From: Zongyangia hominis
GTDB taxonomy: Bacteria > Bacillota > Clostridia > Oscillospirales > Ruminococcaceae
NCBI RefSeq assembly: GCF_014385095.1
Contig: NZ_JACRTC010000001.1
Coordinates: 496,001 to 560,000 of the forward strand
DNA length: 64,000 bases
Direction: 5' to 3'
The notes below the pieces were generated by a model, which saw only the letters and a list, made by a program, of their open reading frames with translations, searched no databases and was not told the origin of the DNA. A program made the position numbers and the translations under genes. Shown piece after piece: positions 27,335 through 36,092 of the stretch (positions are counted from its first letter, which is position 1; every line of letters begins with the position of its first letter).

Positions 27335-28681
27335 TTAGCCATGATTGTACGTGAGCCCACTTTTGCCGATTTTTCGGTAGTAAGCAAACCCCACCCCGTC
27401 GGCAATTACCCAGCCAATGGGAATCGCCCACCAGATACCCTGGAGTCCGATGGCGGGGATGGGGGCCAGCAAGTAAGCCAACACCACCCGGATACCCAGG
27501 GATACCACCGTCAGCACCACGGAAATGCCCGGACGCCCCATGCCACGGTAAAGGCCATAAAATAAAAATAGACAACCGATGCCGCAGTAACAGGCTCCTT
27601 CGATGCGAAGGTATCCCATACCGATGGCCACAATTTCCGTTTGGGCCGGGTCAACAAAAATCTCCATCAGGGGTCCTGCAAAGGCGAAGACCAGGACGGA
27701 TATTGCCACACAAAAGAGCAAGACTGTAACCACGGCGGAGCGAATGCCCGCACGTATGCGCCTTTCCTCACCTGCTCCATGGTTTTGTGCGATAAAGGTG
27801 GAAAAAGCATTACCAAAGTCCTGGACAGGCATATAGGCAAACGCATCGATTTTCACGGCGGCCGCAAAGGCGGCCATTACCGCGGCTCCGAAGCTGTTAA
27901 CCAGCCCTTGAATCATTAAAATACCAAAATTCATCACCGACTGTTGGACACAGGTAAGCAGAGAATAGGAAAGAATGTTGCGCACCGTCCTTTGCCGGAA
28001 TCGAAGATGCCGTTTATGTAGCCGCATTAGGCGGGTCTTGCGGAAGGTATACCAAACGATGCATGCGGCCGATACCCCTTGAGCAATCACCGTCGCTTCC
28101 GCCGCCCCCGCGATGCCTCGGTTTAGCGCCAGGACAAAGAAAAGATCCAGCCCCACATTCAAGAGGGCGGATACCCCCAAGAAGACGAGAGGCGCCGCTG
28201 AATTTCCCACCGCCCGCAGCAGGGAAGCAAAGAAGTTATACAGGAAGGTAAAGCCCAGCCCCCACAAGACCACCGATAGGTATTCCCGGGTGGGCGCGTA
28301 CACCTCAGCCGGCACCTGAAGCAGATGGAGTATGGGATCCAGAAGGAGCATGACCCCGAGGTTTAGGAGTACGGTAAGTCCCGCAATCAGCACAAAGGAA
28401 ACAAAAATGCCTTCCTTCATCCGCTCCTCCTCCTTGGCGCCAAAGCACATGGAAAAGAATACGCCGCTGCCCATACACAGTCCCAGCAAAATGGACGTGA
28501 GAAACGTCATCAGGGTAAAGGAGGCCCCCACGGCCGCCAAAGCATCGGATCCGATGCACCGGCCCACAATGAGGGTGTCGGTGACGTTGTAGAGCTGCTG
28601 CAATAAATTGCCTAAAATCATGGGCAGGGCGAACAACAGCATGGAACGGGTTACGTTCCCTTGTGTCAAATCTCGTTGCAC
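27335..28681 (-). CDS. MATE-family efflux transporter 2
   Basis: 448 residues with 12 predicted helices. The family features LGNLLQQLYNVTDTLIVGR at the start and LLRAVGNSAAPL in the first half resemble NorM/DinF-type Clostridial MATE proteins. A GTG at 28681 has AGGAG eight bases upstream and was preferred to the GTG at 28690, which overlaps the ribosome site. It is divergent from an Lrp-type regulator, and both promoters share a long palindrome. The likely arrangement is repression or activation by that regulator, with an amino acid or related compound as signal or substrate (inference). Confidence 0.9.
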   Translation of the reverse strand: MQRDLTQGNVTRSMLLFALPMILGNLLQQLYNVTDTLIVGRCIGSDALAAVGASFTLMTFLTSILLGLCMGSGVFFSMCFGAKEEERMKEGIFVSFVLIAGLTVLLNLGVMLLLDPILHLLQVPAEVYAPTREYLSVVLWGLGFTFLYNFFASLLRAVGNSAAPLVFLGVSALLNVGLDLFFVLALNRGIAGAAEATVIAQGVSAACIVWYTFRKTRLMRLHKRHLRFRQRTVRNILSYSLLTCVQQSVMNFGILMIQGLVNSFGAAVMAAFAAAVKIDAFAYMPVQDFGNAFSTFIAQNHGAGEERRIRAGIRSAVVTVLLFCVAISVLVFAFAGPLMEIFVDPAQTEIVAIGMGYLRIEGACYCGIGCLFLFYGLYRGMGRPGISVVLTVVSLGIRVVLAYLLAPIPAIGLQGIWWAIPIGWVIADGVGFAYYRKIGKSGLTYNHG

Positions 28682-28729
28682 TTCTCGCACTCCTTACGAT
28701 TAGAAAGTTTACTCTTTCGTTTCGTTTAT

Positions 28730-28769
28730 ATAATACATAATTGACTTTCTAATGTCAATCATGTATCAT
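28730..28769. promoter_or_regulatory. Divergent promoters over a 32-bp palindrome
   Basis: Minus strand (to MATE 2): TTGACA 28753-28758, 17-base spacer, TATTAT 28730-28735. Plus strand (to the regulator): TTGACT 28741-28746, 17-base spacer, TATCAT 28764-28769. A near-perfect dyad from 28734 to 28765 (TACATAATTGAC against GTCAATCATGTA, one mismatch) covers both -35 boxes. It is the obvious operator for the divergent Lrp-type protein. Confidence 0.75.
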
Positions 28770-28795
28770 CATAATGTAGAAAGAAGGAATGCAGG

Positions 28796-29254
28796 ATGTT
28801 TCTGGATGGATTGGACGAGATGGACCGCCGCATCGTGGAGCTGCTCATTCACAATGCGCGCATTTCCTATTCGGATCTCGGCAGCGCGGTGGGACTTTCC
28901 CGGGTCGCGGTTGCCGCGCGGGTAAGCGCACTGGAAAAACGGGGGATTATTGAAGAATACACCACCGTCATTAACCCCCAAAGGATGAATGGAGCCGTTT
29001 CCTGCTACTTTGAGATCGAAACGCAACCGGCCTGTCTGGAGGAGGTCATCGGCATTCTCAATCGCTGTGAGATTGTGACGCAGATCTACCGGGTCTCTGG
29101 GAAAAGCAAACTCCACGTGCATGCCGTTGCGGCGGGGCAGCAGGAAATGGAGGATTTCCTAGCCGGTGTGATAGACAGCCTGCCAGGGGTTACTTCCCTT
29201 TCCACCAACATCATCCTTTCCCGCATCAAGGACATCAAAGGCCTCCGCCTTTAA
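28796..29254 (+). CDS. Lrp/AsnC-family transcriptional regulator
   Basis: 152 residues. An N-terminal helix-turn-helix (about 8-55: RIVELLIHNARISYSDLGSA then GLSRVAVAARVSALEKRGII) joins a C-terminal RAM ligand-binding domain (about 65-148). These proteins sense amino acids or related small molecules as dimers and octamers. ATG 28796 has AAGGA at seven bases. Its promoter overlaps that of MATE 2, so it probably controls itself and the exporter. Confidence 0.92.
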   Translation: MFLDGLDEMDRRIVELLIHNARISYSDLGSAVGLSRVAVAARVSALEKRGIIEEYTTVINPQRMNGAVSCYFEIETQPACLEEVIGILNRCEIVTQIYRVSGKSKLHVHAVAAGQQEMEDFLAGVIDSLPGVTSLSTNIILSRIKDIKGLRL

Positions 29255-29259
29255 GGGTG

Positions 29260-29292
29260 AAAAGCCGGCGCTCGCAATGGCACCGGCTTTTT
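29260..29292 (+). terminator. Terminator of Lrp-type regulator gene
   Basis: AAAAGCCGG pairs with CCGGCTTTT, followed by T residues, five bases after the stop. Confidence 0.75.
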
Positions 29293-29401
29293 GTATGCGG
29301 AAAACCGGTGGCTTGGGAAGGGTGGATCCATTAAAATAGATTTCCAGCCTTATCCATGTTATAATGATAAAAGTAATAAAAACAGGAAGGAACAAGCGAT
29401 C

Positions 29402-30822
29402 ATGGAAAGCAGTATGACAGATATTATTTTTGATTACTTTACTTCCCGGATTCAATTTGGTTATTATGGATATGGGGATTCCTTGCCCTCCATTAGCTAT
29501 ATCCGCCGCCACTTTCAAGTCAGCGCCCTAACAGTGCGCACCGCTTTTTCCCGGTTGGAAGATGAGGGGTATATCAAAACCGCAGAGCGGCGGGCCGCTA
29601 CCGTCATCTACCGGCAGGTGGGACAGTTGGAACGCCGGTATGCCGCCACCTTTTTAACGCGAAAAGATGGAATGGACGACATCTGCCGATGCAGCGGCAT
29701 TATTTTTGACCCCATTGCAGCCACCGCTTTTCGGCGCCAGAACCCTGCCGTAATTCGCCAAATTCTGCTGCAGCTGAAAAAGGCCGAGGGGCACGAGGCC
29801 AAACAGGTTGCAGGTTTTATGCGGAGGCGATACAGCAGCTCCAAAACCCGCTAGCCCTTAACCTCTATTGGGAAGTGGTGCGCTACATGCGTCTCCCCTA
29901 TCTGCGCCAACCCGCCAACTTTGGCCAAACTAACGAGGAGGCGGCTACCCACATCAAACGGATCCTTTCCTTCGCGCGGAAAGAACGCTTCGATGAAGCC
30001 GTGGCTGAGATGGCAAACTTTAACGGTAACGTCGTGCAAATGTTTCTGCGGCGGCTCCACACCGCCTTTGACCGGGAGGCAGACGTGCAGCAAACTCCCT
30101 TTGTGTGGCAGATTTACCGGGACCGTCCCCAGGTATGCTATACCGTTGCCGCTCAAATTATAAGAAAAATTGATGGAAACATTTATCGGGCTGGGGAATT
30201 GCTCCCCTCCTGCCAGGCGTTGGCCAAGGAGTACGGCGTCTCCTCCATGACTATGCGCCGCACACTCGCACTTTTGGGCCAAATCCGTATCACCGAGACG
30301 ATCAACGGCGTAGGCACCAGGGTCATTCCTCAAGGATGCAAAACACCTCCCAATTTTTCGTGTCCGCAAATTCAAAAGAATCTGCTTTTGTTCCTGCAAG
30401 CCTATCAGCTTTGTGCTCTGACCTGTCAAGACGTGACAAAACACACCTTTTCGTCGATGGATGGCCATGGATATAGGGCATTGGCCGACCAAATTCAGAA
30501 AATTAAAGAAGCAGGACAGATTTTTCTGCTGCCTGGGGTCTGCATCCAGTTTATCGGTGGCCGCAGCCCCTCCCCCTTCATCCGGGAAGTCTATGAGAAA
30601 CTCAGTGCGCTGCTCCTTTGGGGCCACGCCCTGCGCATCTTCGACCGGAGGCCGGAGAAGAACGAAGCTTGCAGCCGCTGTGCCGTTGAGCTAGAAAAGG
30701 CCCTCGAATGCCGGGATGTAACGCGCATTGCCGCCCTGATTTTTGAACGCCTCCATGCGGGTGTGGCGGCTTCCAAGAAGTTGCTTTTGCAGCTCGACTT
30801 TGCAGAAAAAGCGCTTATCTAG
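29402..30822 (+). pseudogene. Tandem GntR-like winged-helix regulator, frameshifted
   Basis: Two adjacent frames encode one protein of about 473 residues. The first (29402-29854) has a GntR winged helix: SLPSISYIRRHFQVSALTVR, FSRLEDEGYIKT. The second frame is coherent from about 29819 (YAEAIQQLQNPLALNLYWE) and holds a second GntR winged helix (YRAGELLPSCQALAKEYGV, SSMTMRRTLALLG), then a helical C-terminal region ending at 30822. The break fits one missing T in the TTTT run at 29815-29818, which would give AGFYAEAIQQ. ATG 29402 has AGGAAGGA upstream and a TATAAT at 29360-29365. It may be a real inactivation, slippage, or a sequence error. Confidence 0.7.
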
Positions 30823-31090
30823 CTGTCAATCTAAGGATCATGTACAGAAATGAAGGTCCTACATGGAGTGCGGGGAACAATAAGGGTGGGCCTCTTCATC
30901 AACTAAGCTGCAAAGCCTCAGATACCCATCCTGTGTCCATCGGCATTTTATATAGTTTTCTTCTCTGTTTGTCGAATTTATTATTGCAATGAGCTACCAT
31001 GATACGTTATAATAAAAAGGTATCTGCGGCATTTACCACAGCCAAGTGCGACGGTCAGACACCGGCGTGCGGAAAGCGAGGAAGAAGTAT
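30823..31090 (+). promoter_or_regulatory. Promoter region of tandem degV genes
   Basis: Non-coding gap. TTGCAA, an 18-base spacer and TATAAT lie about 75 bases upstream of the first DegV start. The rest shows no recognisable element. Confidence 0.5.
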
Positions 31091-31978
31091 ATGGAGCCTT
31101 ATGTGATTAGCTGTTGTTCCACAGCGGACCTAACCGAAGAGCATTTTTTACAGCGGGACATTCGCTATATCTGTTTTCACTTTTATCTGGACGGAAAACA
31201 ATACGATGACGATCTGGGAAAGTCCATTCCCTTTGCGGATTTTTATAAAGCCATGCAAGATGGCGCGCAAACCAAGACTTCCCAGGTCAACGTGGATGAG
31301 TTCATCGACTATTTTACCCCCTTCTTAGAACAGGGGCAGGATATCCTTCATGTCTGCCTGTCCAGCGGGATCTCCGGGGTCTACAATTCCGCCAACGCCG
31401 CCAGGGACGAACTCATGGAGCGCTACCCCGACCGGAAGATCTATGTGGTGGATTCCCTGGGCGCCTCCTCCGGGTATGGACTACTCATGGATCAGCTTGC
31501 CGACCTGCGGGACGCCGGCATGGGAATCGATGAACTGGCTGCCTGGGCCGAAGCGCACAAGCTGGAAGTACACCACTGGTTTTTCTCCACCGATCTCACC
31601 TTCTATATCAAAGGCGGCAGAATCTCAAAGGCTTCCGGCTTTGTGGGAACCATTCTGGGCATTTGTCCCCTGCTCAATATGAGTGACACGGGAAAATTGA
31701 TTCCCCGCTCCAAAATCCGCTCGAAAAAGCGGGTCATACAAGAAATTGTCAAGCGGATGGAGGAAAACGCCGACGGCGGTCTCGACTACAGCGGCAAATG
31801 TTATATCTCTAATTCCGCCTGCTATGACGACGCCAGGGCGGTGGCCGATCTGATCGAGGCACGTTTTCCCAAGCTTTCGGGACGGGTGGAAATCAATCAC
31901 GTGGGCACCACCATCGGCAGCCACACTGGACCGGGAACGGTGGCCCTCTTCTTCTGGGGCAAAAAGCGGGACAGCTAG
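31091..31978 (+). CDS. DegV-family protein 1
   Basis: 295 residues. DegV/FakB proteins bind a fatty acid and, in FakB, present it to the kinase FakA. Family signatures are ISCCSTADL at the start, a TSQVNVDEF loop, LSSGISGVYNSA (carboxylate-binding segment), VVDSLGASSG and NHVGTTIGSHTGPGTVALFF at the C-terminus. ATG 31091 has GAGGA at eight bases; the longer frame upstream lacks a ribosome site. It is followed 46 bases later by a second DegV. No FakA gene is in the window. Both may bind different acyl chains (inference). Confidence 0.9.
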   Translation: MEPYVISCCSTADLTEEHFLQRDIRYICFHFYLDGKQYDDDLGKSIPFADFYKAMQDGAQTKTSQVNVDEFIDYFTPFLEQGQDILHVCLSSGISGVYNSANAARDELMERYPDRKIYVVDSLGASSGYGLLMDQLADLRDAGMGIDELAAWAEAHKLEVHHWFFSTDLTFYIKGGRISKASGFVGTILGICPLLNMSDTGKLIPRSKIRSKKRVIQEIVKRMEENADGGLDYSGKCYISNSACYDDARAVADLIEARFPKLSGRVEINHVGTTIGSHTGPGTVALFFWGKKRDS

Positions 31979-32024
31979 TCCTTATTTGTAAACAAACAGG
32001 ATCATATAAAAGCGAGGGGACATC

Positions 32025-32879
32025 ATGAAGATCAAAGTCACCTCCGACAGCACCTGTGACCTGTCGGAGGAACTCATCAAAGAATACCATATCACCTTGA
32101 CGCCTTTGACCGTCATCAAAAATGGGGAAAACTTTAGGGACGGGGTGGATATTTCACCAGCGGAAATTTTCGCCCATGTGGACGCGGGCGGGGATTTGTG
32201 TTCCACGAGCGCCGTCAACATCGACGAATACCGCGCCCTCTTTTCTGAAATGTCGGCCCAGTACGACGCGGTCATCCATGTCAATCTGGGCTCAGGTTTT
32301 TCCTCCTGCTATCAAAACGCCACCCTTGCCGCTCAGGATTTTGACAATGTCTTTGTGGTGGATTCCCAAAACCTTTCCACCGGCCAGGGCCACATCGTCA
32401 TGGAGGCCTGCAAACGGGCACAGGAGTGCCGGGATCTCACCGACGTTGCAAATTTATGCGAGGAGCTCCGGGCGCTGACCAACCGGGTGGAAACCAGTTT
32501 CCTTCTCGACCGGCTGGACTATATGGTCAAGGGCGGGCGTTGTTCCATGGTTATGGCGCTGGGTGCCAACCTTTTAAAGCTCAAACCCTGTATCGAAGTG
32601 GTAAACGGTAAAATGCAGGTGGGTAAAAAATATCGGGGCAGTTATGCCAAATGTCTGGAAAGCTACGTCAAGGAGCGCTTGAACGGCCGGGATGATCTCA
32701 TCGAAGATCGGCTCTTTATCACGCACACCCCCGTTTCCGAAAAAGATCTGACGGTAGTCAAACAGGCCGTTTCCCAGTATGGTCGTTTTCCCCATGTGTA
32801 TGAGACGACTGCCGGCTGCACCATCTCTTGCCACTGTGGGCCCAACACCCTAGGCGTCCTTTTTATCAGAAAAAAATAA
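32025..32879 (+). CDS. DegV-family protein 2
   Basis: 284 residues, same fold as its neighbour but clearly diverged. Signatures are KVTSDSTCDLS, STSAVNIDEY, NLGSGFSSCYQNA, VVDSQNLSTGQG and TTAGCTISCHCGPNTLGVLF. Compared with protein 1 it has extra cysteines near the C-terminus. ATG 32025 has GAGGGG upstream. A strong bidirectional terminator follows, so the two DegV genes form one transcript. Confidence 0.92.
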   Translation: MKIKVTSDSTCDLSEELIKEYHITLTPLTVIKNGENFRDGVDISPAEIFAHVDAGGDLCSTSAVNIDEYRALFSEMSAQYDAVIHVNLGSGFSSCYQNATLAAQDFDNVFVVDSQNLSTGQGHIVMEACKRAQECRDLTDVANLCEELRALTNRVETSFLLDRLDYMVKGGRCSMVMALGANLLKLKPCIEVVNGKMQVGKKYRGSYAKCLESYVKERLNGRDDLIEDRLFITHTPVSEKDLTVVKQAVSQYGRFPHVYETTAGCTISCHCGPNTLGVLFIRKK

Positions 32880-32889
32880 GTACTACAAT

Positions 32890-32921
32890 AAAGCCCGGCG
32901 GAATATTCCGCCGGGCTTTTT
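32890..32921. terminator. Bidirectional terminator of convergent genes
   Basis: AAAGCCCGGCGGAATATTCCGCCGGGCTTTTT is a full palindrome (quoted halves: AAAGCCCGGCGGAATA and its complement), with T-runs on both strands, between degV 2 and the Rieske gene. Confidence 0.9.
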
Positions 32922-32928
32922 ATCTACG

Positions 32929-34365
32929 CTATGCGATGGGTTCCTGGGCCGGGCCGCAGATGAGCTTTCCGGTAAAATCAAACCGGGAGCCGTGGCAGGG
33001 GCAGTCCCAGCTCTTTTCGTCGGGGTTCCATTCCAGCTGGCACCCCAGATGGGGACAGCGGACGCTTACCACATGGGCCTCCCCGTTCTCGTCCCGGTAG
33101 ACGCCCACCTTTTGCCCATCCACCTCCACAACGCCGCCGTGACCCATAGGAAGGTCCTCGATGACGGCACGGGGCGGCGCGAAAATCTCCCGGGAGAGGT
33201 CTCGGACGGCGTGGCCTCCCTCCTTGAGGAAATTCTTGGCGGAAGCACCGGGAGTAAATCGTTGGGGAGAAAACACCTCCGAGTTGGGGCTGTGCCCGCC
33301 ACAGATGAGGTTGGTGAGGATTGTTGCCGCCGCCATGGAGCTGGTCATCCCCCACTTTTCAAAGCCGGTAGCCACATACCAACCTGGCGCCGAGGACGCA
33401 TAGGGCCCGATATAGGGGACGATGTCGAGCGTCATGCAGTCCTGTGCAGACCAGTGATAACGCTCTTCGCTTTGGGGCCAGAGTTCCCCAGCCTTTTTTC
33501 GGAGCATATTGTATTTTCCGCCCCCGCGGTTTTCCCCGGTGCGGTGATTACCCCCGCCAAAGAGGAGAAGCCCTTCCGCACTGCGCAGCGACCAACCGTC
33601 ATCCTCGTCAATGCCCAGGTACATGCCTTTCACCTGCATGGCGTGATCCAGCGCCAGGACATAGCTGCGCTCCTGATGCATCCGCATGAAATAATAGCCG
33701 GGCGCGTTGAGGAAAGGATAATGGCAGGCAAAGACGATGTGCTTGGCCCTGACCGTTCCTTTGTCGGTGACAAGTTGGTCCTCCTCCACAGTCTGCACCC
33801 GGGTCCGCTCAAAGATGGAGAGCCCCTCCACAATGCTCCGCAAAAAGAGCAGCGGGTGGAACTGGGCCTGTCCCTCAAAGCGGACGGCCCCCTGGACGGG
33901 AAAGGGCAGCTCCGTCTGGGTGGTAAAGGAGGCCGCAATCCCTAGTTTAGCCGCCGCTTCCGCCTCTCGTACAAGAGGGTTCATTTCCCGCAACGAATAC
34001 AGATAGGCGTCCCTTTCTTCAAAGTGACAGTCGATGTTTTCTTTGGCAATGATGTCGCGGTAGGAAGCAATGGCTTCCTCATTAGCTTTCGCGTACTGCC
34101 GGGCCAGCTCCTCCCCCATTGTTTCCATGAGCTTGTGGTAGATGAGCCCGTGCTGGGATGTGATTTTGGCCGTAGTGTTCTGGGTCTGTCCGCTGGCCAC
34201 CCGGTCCGCCTCCAGGACGACGGCTTCCACACCCCGCTCCCTGAGTAGATAGGCCGTCAGGATACCAGCCATGCCGCCGCCGATAATGGCAACTTCCGCC
34301 TCATAGTCCCCTGATAGCGCTGGAAACTGGGGCAGGTCCGCCTGATCTCTCCATAGTGCTTGCAT
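32929..34365 (-). CDS. FAD-dependent oxidoreductase with C-terminal Rieske domain
   Basis: 478 residues. The N-terminal DAO-type FAD domain (about 1-365) has the dinucleotide loop VAIIGGGMAGILTAYLL and ATGFEKWGMTSSMAAATI near its end. The C-terminal Rieske domain (about 395-478) has both ligand pairs, RCPHLGC and CPCHGSRF, for a [2Fe-2S] cluster. The substrate is unknown; family members are annotated as glycine/D-amino-acid oxidase-like. ATG 34365 has AAGGAGG at seven bases and was preferred to 34371. It is monocistronic between a bidirectional terminator and the radC terminator. Confidence 0.9.
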   Translation of the reverse strand: MQALWRDQADLPQFPALSGDYEAEVAIIGGGMAGILTAYLLRERGVEAVVLEADRVASGQTQNTTAKITSQHGLIYHKLMETMGEELARQYAKANEEAIASYRDIIAKENIDCHFEERDAYLYSLREMNPLVREAEAAAKLGIAASFTTQTELPFPVQGAVRFEGQAQFHPLLFLRSIVEGLSIFERTRVQTVEEDQLVTDKGTVRAKHIVFACHYPFLNAPGYYFMRMHQERSYVLALDHAMQVKGMYLGIDEDDGWSLRSAEGLLLFGGGNHRTGENRGGGKYNMLRKKAGELWPQSEERYHWSAQDCMTLDIVPYIGPYASSAPGWYVATGFEKWGMTSSMAAATILTNLICGGHSPNSEVFSPQRFTPGASAKNFLKEGGHAVRDLSREIFAPPRAVIEDLPMGHGGVVEVDGQKVGVYRDENGEAHVVSVRCPHLGCQLEWNPDEKSWDCPCHGSRFDFTGKLICGPAQEPIA

Positions 34366-34444
34366 CTTCATTCCTCCTTGACCCTTTGCCTTTAGCTTTT
34401 ACAGCAAATCCCCTTCTTAGTCCAGGCTTTAGAAAATTGCTAAG

Positions 34445-34472
34445 AAAAAAGCCTTCCCCAAAGGAAAGGCTT
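34445..34472 (-). terminator. Terminator of radC
   Basis: AAGCCTTTCC...GGAAGGCTT hairpin followed by TTTTTT on the minus strand, about 80 bases after the radC stop. Nothing else was recognised in the 34366-34551 gap. Confidence 0.75.
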
Positions 34473-34551
34473 CGCAGGTCATAACAAAAAGATTATCGCC
34501 CATGAGGGACATAAAGCGCAAAACAAACACGGTTACCCCTGTGAAAACTCA

Positions 34552-35241
34552 CTAGATCCGCCGGGAAATGATACCGGAGTCGGCCATAGAGGTAAAGTCG
34601 TCCTCCGCTACGATGATATGGTCCATCAGCTGAATCCCCACTAGGCGCAGAGCCTGTTCCAGATCCCGAGTGGTCGCCACATCAGCGCCCGACGGGATGG
34701 CGACGCCGTTGGGATGGTTGTGAGAAATGATGACCGCCGTAGCGTTGGTACGGATGGCGATTTCGATGATATGGCGGGCAGAAACTTGAGTCGCGTTGAC
34801 GCTCCCCTCCATCACCTGGGTTGTGTTGATCACTTTGCCCTTGTTGTCCAGACAGACGAGATACACCACTTCGTTGGTCCGGCCCACAAATTTGGGGAGG
34901 AGAAACTCCCCGGCCCGCTGGGTACTGTCGATAATAAAGCCGTTTTGGTATTTATCATTCAGATAATAGCGGGAAATCTGGGGAATCATCTTGAGAAAAA
35001 CCGCCGTATTCTTTCCCATCCCCTTGACTCCGCGCAGATCTTCCACCGCGGCGTCCAAGACGCCGGACAAACTGCCGAAAGTGTCGATGAGCCGGTGGGC
35101 CAAAGGGTTCATATCGCCCCGCGGTTGGGCATAAAACAGGAGAAGTTCCAGGACATTGTGGGGCTCGAAAGAGTCCAGCCCATCTTTCAAAAAGCGATCT
35201 CTCATCCGCTCCCTGTGGTTGGTGTGAAGCTGTTCTTCCAT
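34552..35241 (-). CDS. radC: RadC/JAB-domain protein
   Basis: 229 residues. A helix-hairpin-helix region (about 40-90: LSGVLDAAVEDLRGVKGMG) precedes a JAMM/MPN metalloprotease-like domain with the zinc motif HNHPNGVAIPSGAD near residue 165 and an upstream glutamate (VMEGSVNAT). Despite its name, a repair role is not established. ATG 35241 lies five bases from AGGAGG and was chosen over ATGs at 35244 and 35274. It follows pyrE by about 55 bases. Confidence 0.93.
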   Translation of the reverse strand: MEEQLHTNHRERMRDRFLKDGLDSFEPHNVLELLLFYAQPRGDMNPLAHRLIDTFGSLSGVLDAAVEDLRGVKGMGKNTAVFLKMIPQISRYYLNDKYQNGFIIDSTQRAGEFLLPKFVGRTNEVVYLVCLDNKGKVINTTQVMEGSVNATQVSARHIIEIAIRTNATAVIISHNHPNGVAIPSGADVATTRDLEQALRLVGIQLMDHIIVAEDDFTSMADSGIISRRI

Positions 35242-35295
35242 CATTTCCTCCTGACTGCCAGCGGCGGCCAGCATTGTGATGAGATATCGCGTCGA

Positions 35296-35886
35296 TTATT
35301 TTTTGACCGGTAGTTTACGGCTGCCGGGTTTGACCAGTTCCACTTTTCCCTCTTTGCACAGCGGGCATTCGTCGGGCTCCCACGCCTGGACGTCCACGGC
35401 GATGACGGATTTAAAAGGCACGCCGAAGTCCATTTTGCCATTGGTGCGATCCACAATGGAACCCACGCCCACAATTTCGCCGCCCGCCTCACGGACAAGC
35501 TCCATGACCTCTTTGACCGAACCGCCGGTGGTTACCACATCCTCCACCAGCAAAACCTTCATACCCGGTTTGACAACAAAACCGCGGCGCAGCGTCATTT
35601 TACCGTCCTCGCGCTCGGCAAAAAAGTTTTCGCACTCCAGGTGCCGGCTGACTTCATAGGCCATCTGCACCGCACCCATGGCCGGGCCGATGACGACTTC
35701 TACGCCAGCGTCTTTGAACTGTTCCGCCAGCGCCGCGCAGAGCTCCTCGGAATATTTGGTATTTCTGAAAATTTTGGCGCACTGGAGATACCGGTTGCTG
35801 TGCTTGCCGCTGGTCAGCAGAAAATGGCCCTCCAGCAAAACGCCGGCTTCTTTGAGGACTTCCAAAACTCTTTCTCTCGTAATCAT
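35296..35886 (-). CDS. pyrE: Orotate phosphoribosyltransferase
   Basis: 196 residues. It converts orotate and PRPP to OMP in pyrimidine synthesis. The PRPP-binding motif is [16 protein letters not shown] near residue 115, and the flexible-loop region is [16 protein letters not shown]. The C-terminus [18 protein letters not shown] is typical of the Clostridial long-form enzyme. ATG 35886 ([11 protein letters not shown]) was chosen over an upstream TTG. It is apart from other pyr genes. A TATAAT (35974-35979) with a TTTTCA 17 bases upstream provides a promoter; no PyrR element was seen here. Confidence 0.95.
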   Translation of the reverse strand: MITRERVLEVLKEAGVLLEGHFLLTSGKHSNRYLQCAKIFRNTKYSEELCAALAEQFKDAGVEVVIGPAMGAVQMAYEVSRHLECENFFAEREDGKMTLRRGFVVKPGMKVLLVEDVVTTGGSVKEVMELVREAGGEIVGVGSIVDRTNGKMDFGVPFKSVIAVDVQAWEPDECPLCKEGKVELVKPGSRKLPVKK

Positions 35887-35973
35887 CTGTTTACTACATC
35901 CTTTTCCTGTCAAATTACTTTGATTCGACCGCCTTTTTCAGCGCTCCGCCGAAAAACGTCGACAACTGTCCCT

Positions 35974-36002
35974 ATTATAAACCAAGCGCCCCCTTTTGAA
36001 AA
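35974..36002 (-). promoter_or_regulatory. Promoter of pyrE-radC
   Basis: Minus-strand TATAAT at 35974-35979 with TTTTCA 17 bases upstream, about 90 bases before the pyrE start. A plus-strand TATAAT for the divergent rluA-type gene lies at 36055-36060 without a clear -35. Confidence 0.55.
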
Positions 36003-36092
36003 GGCACAATGCGAAGATTTTCGCTCAAAATACCATTTCGCCGTCCAATTATGCTATAATATATTCCACTGATTTTTACTGGAGGAACATCC

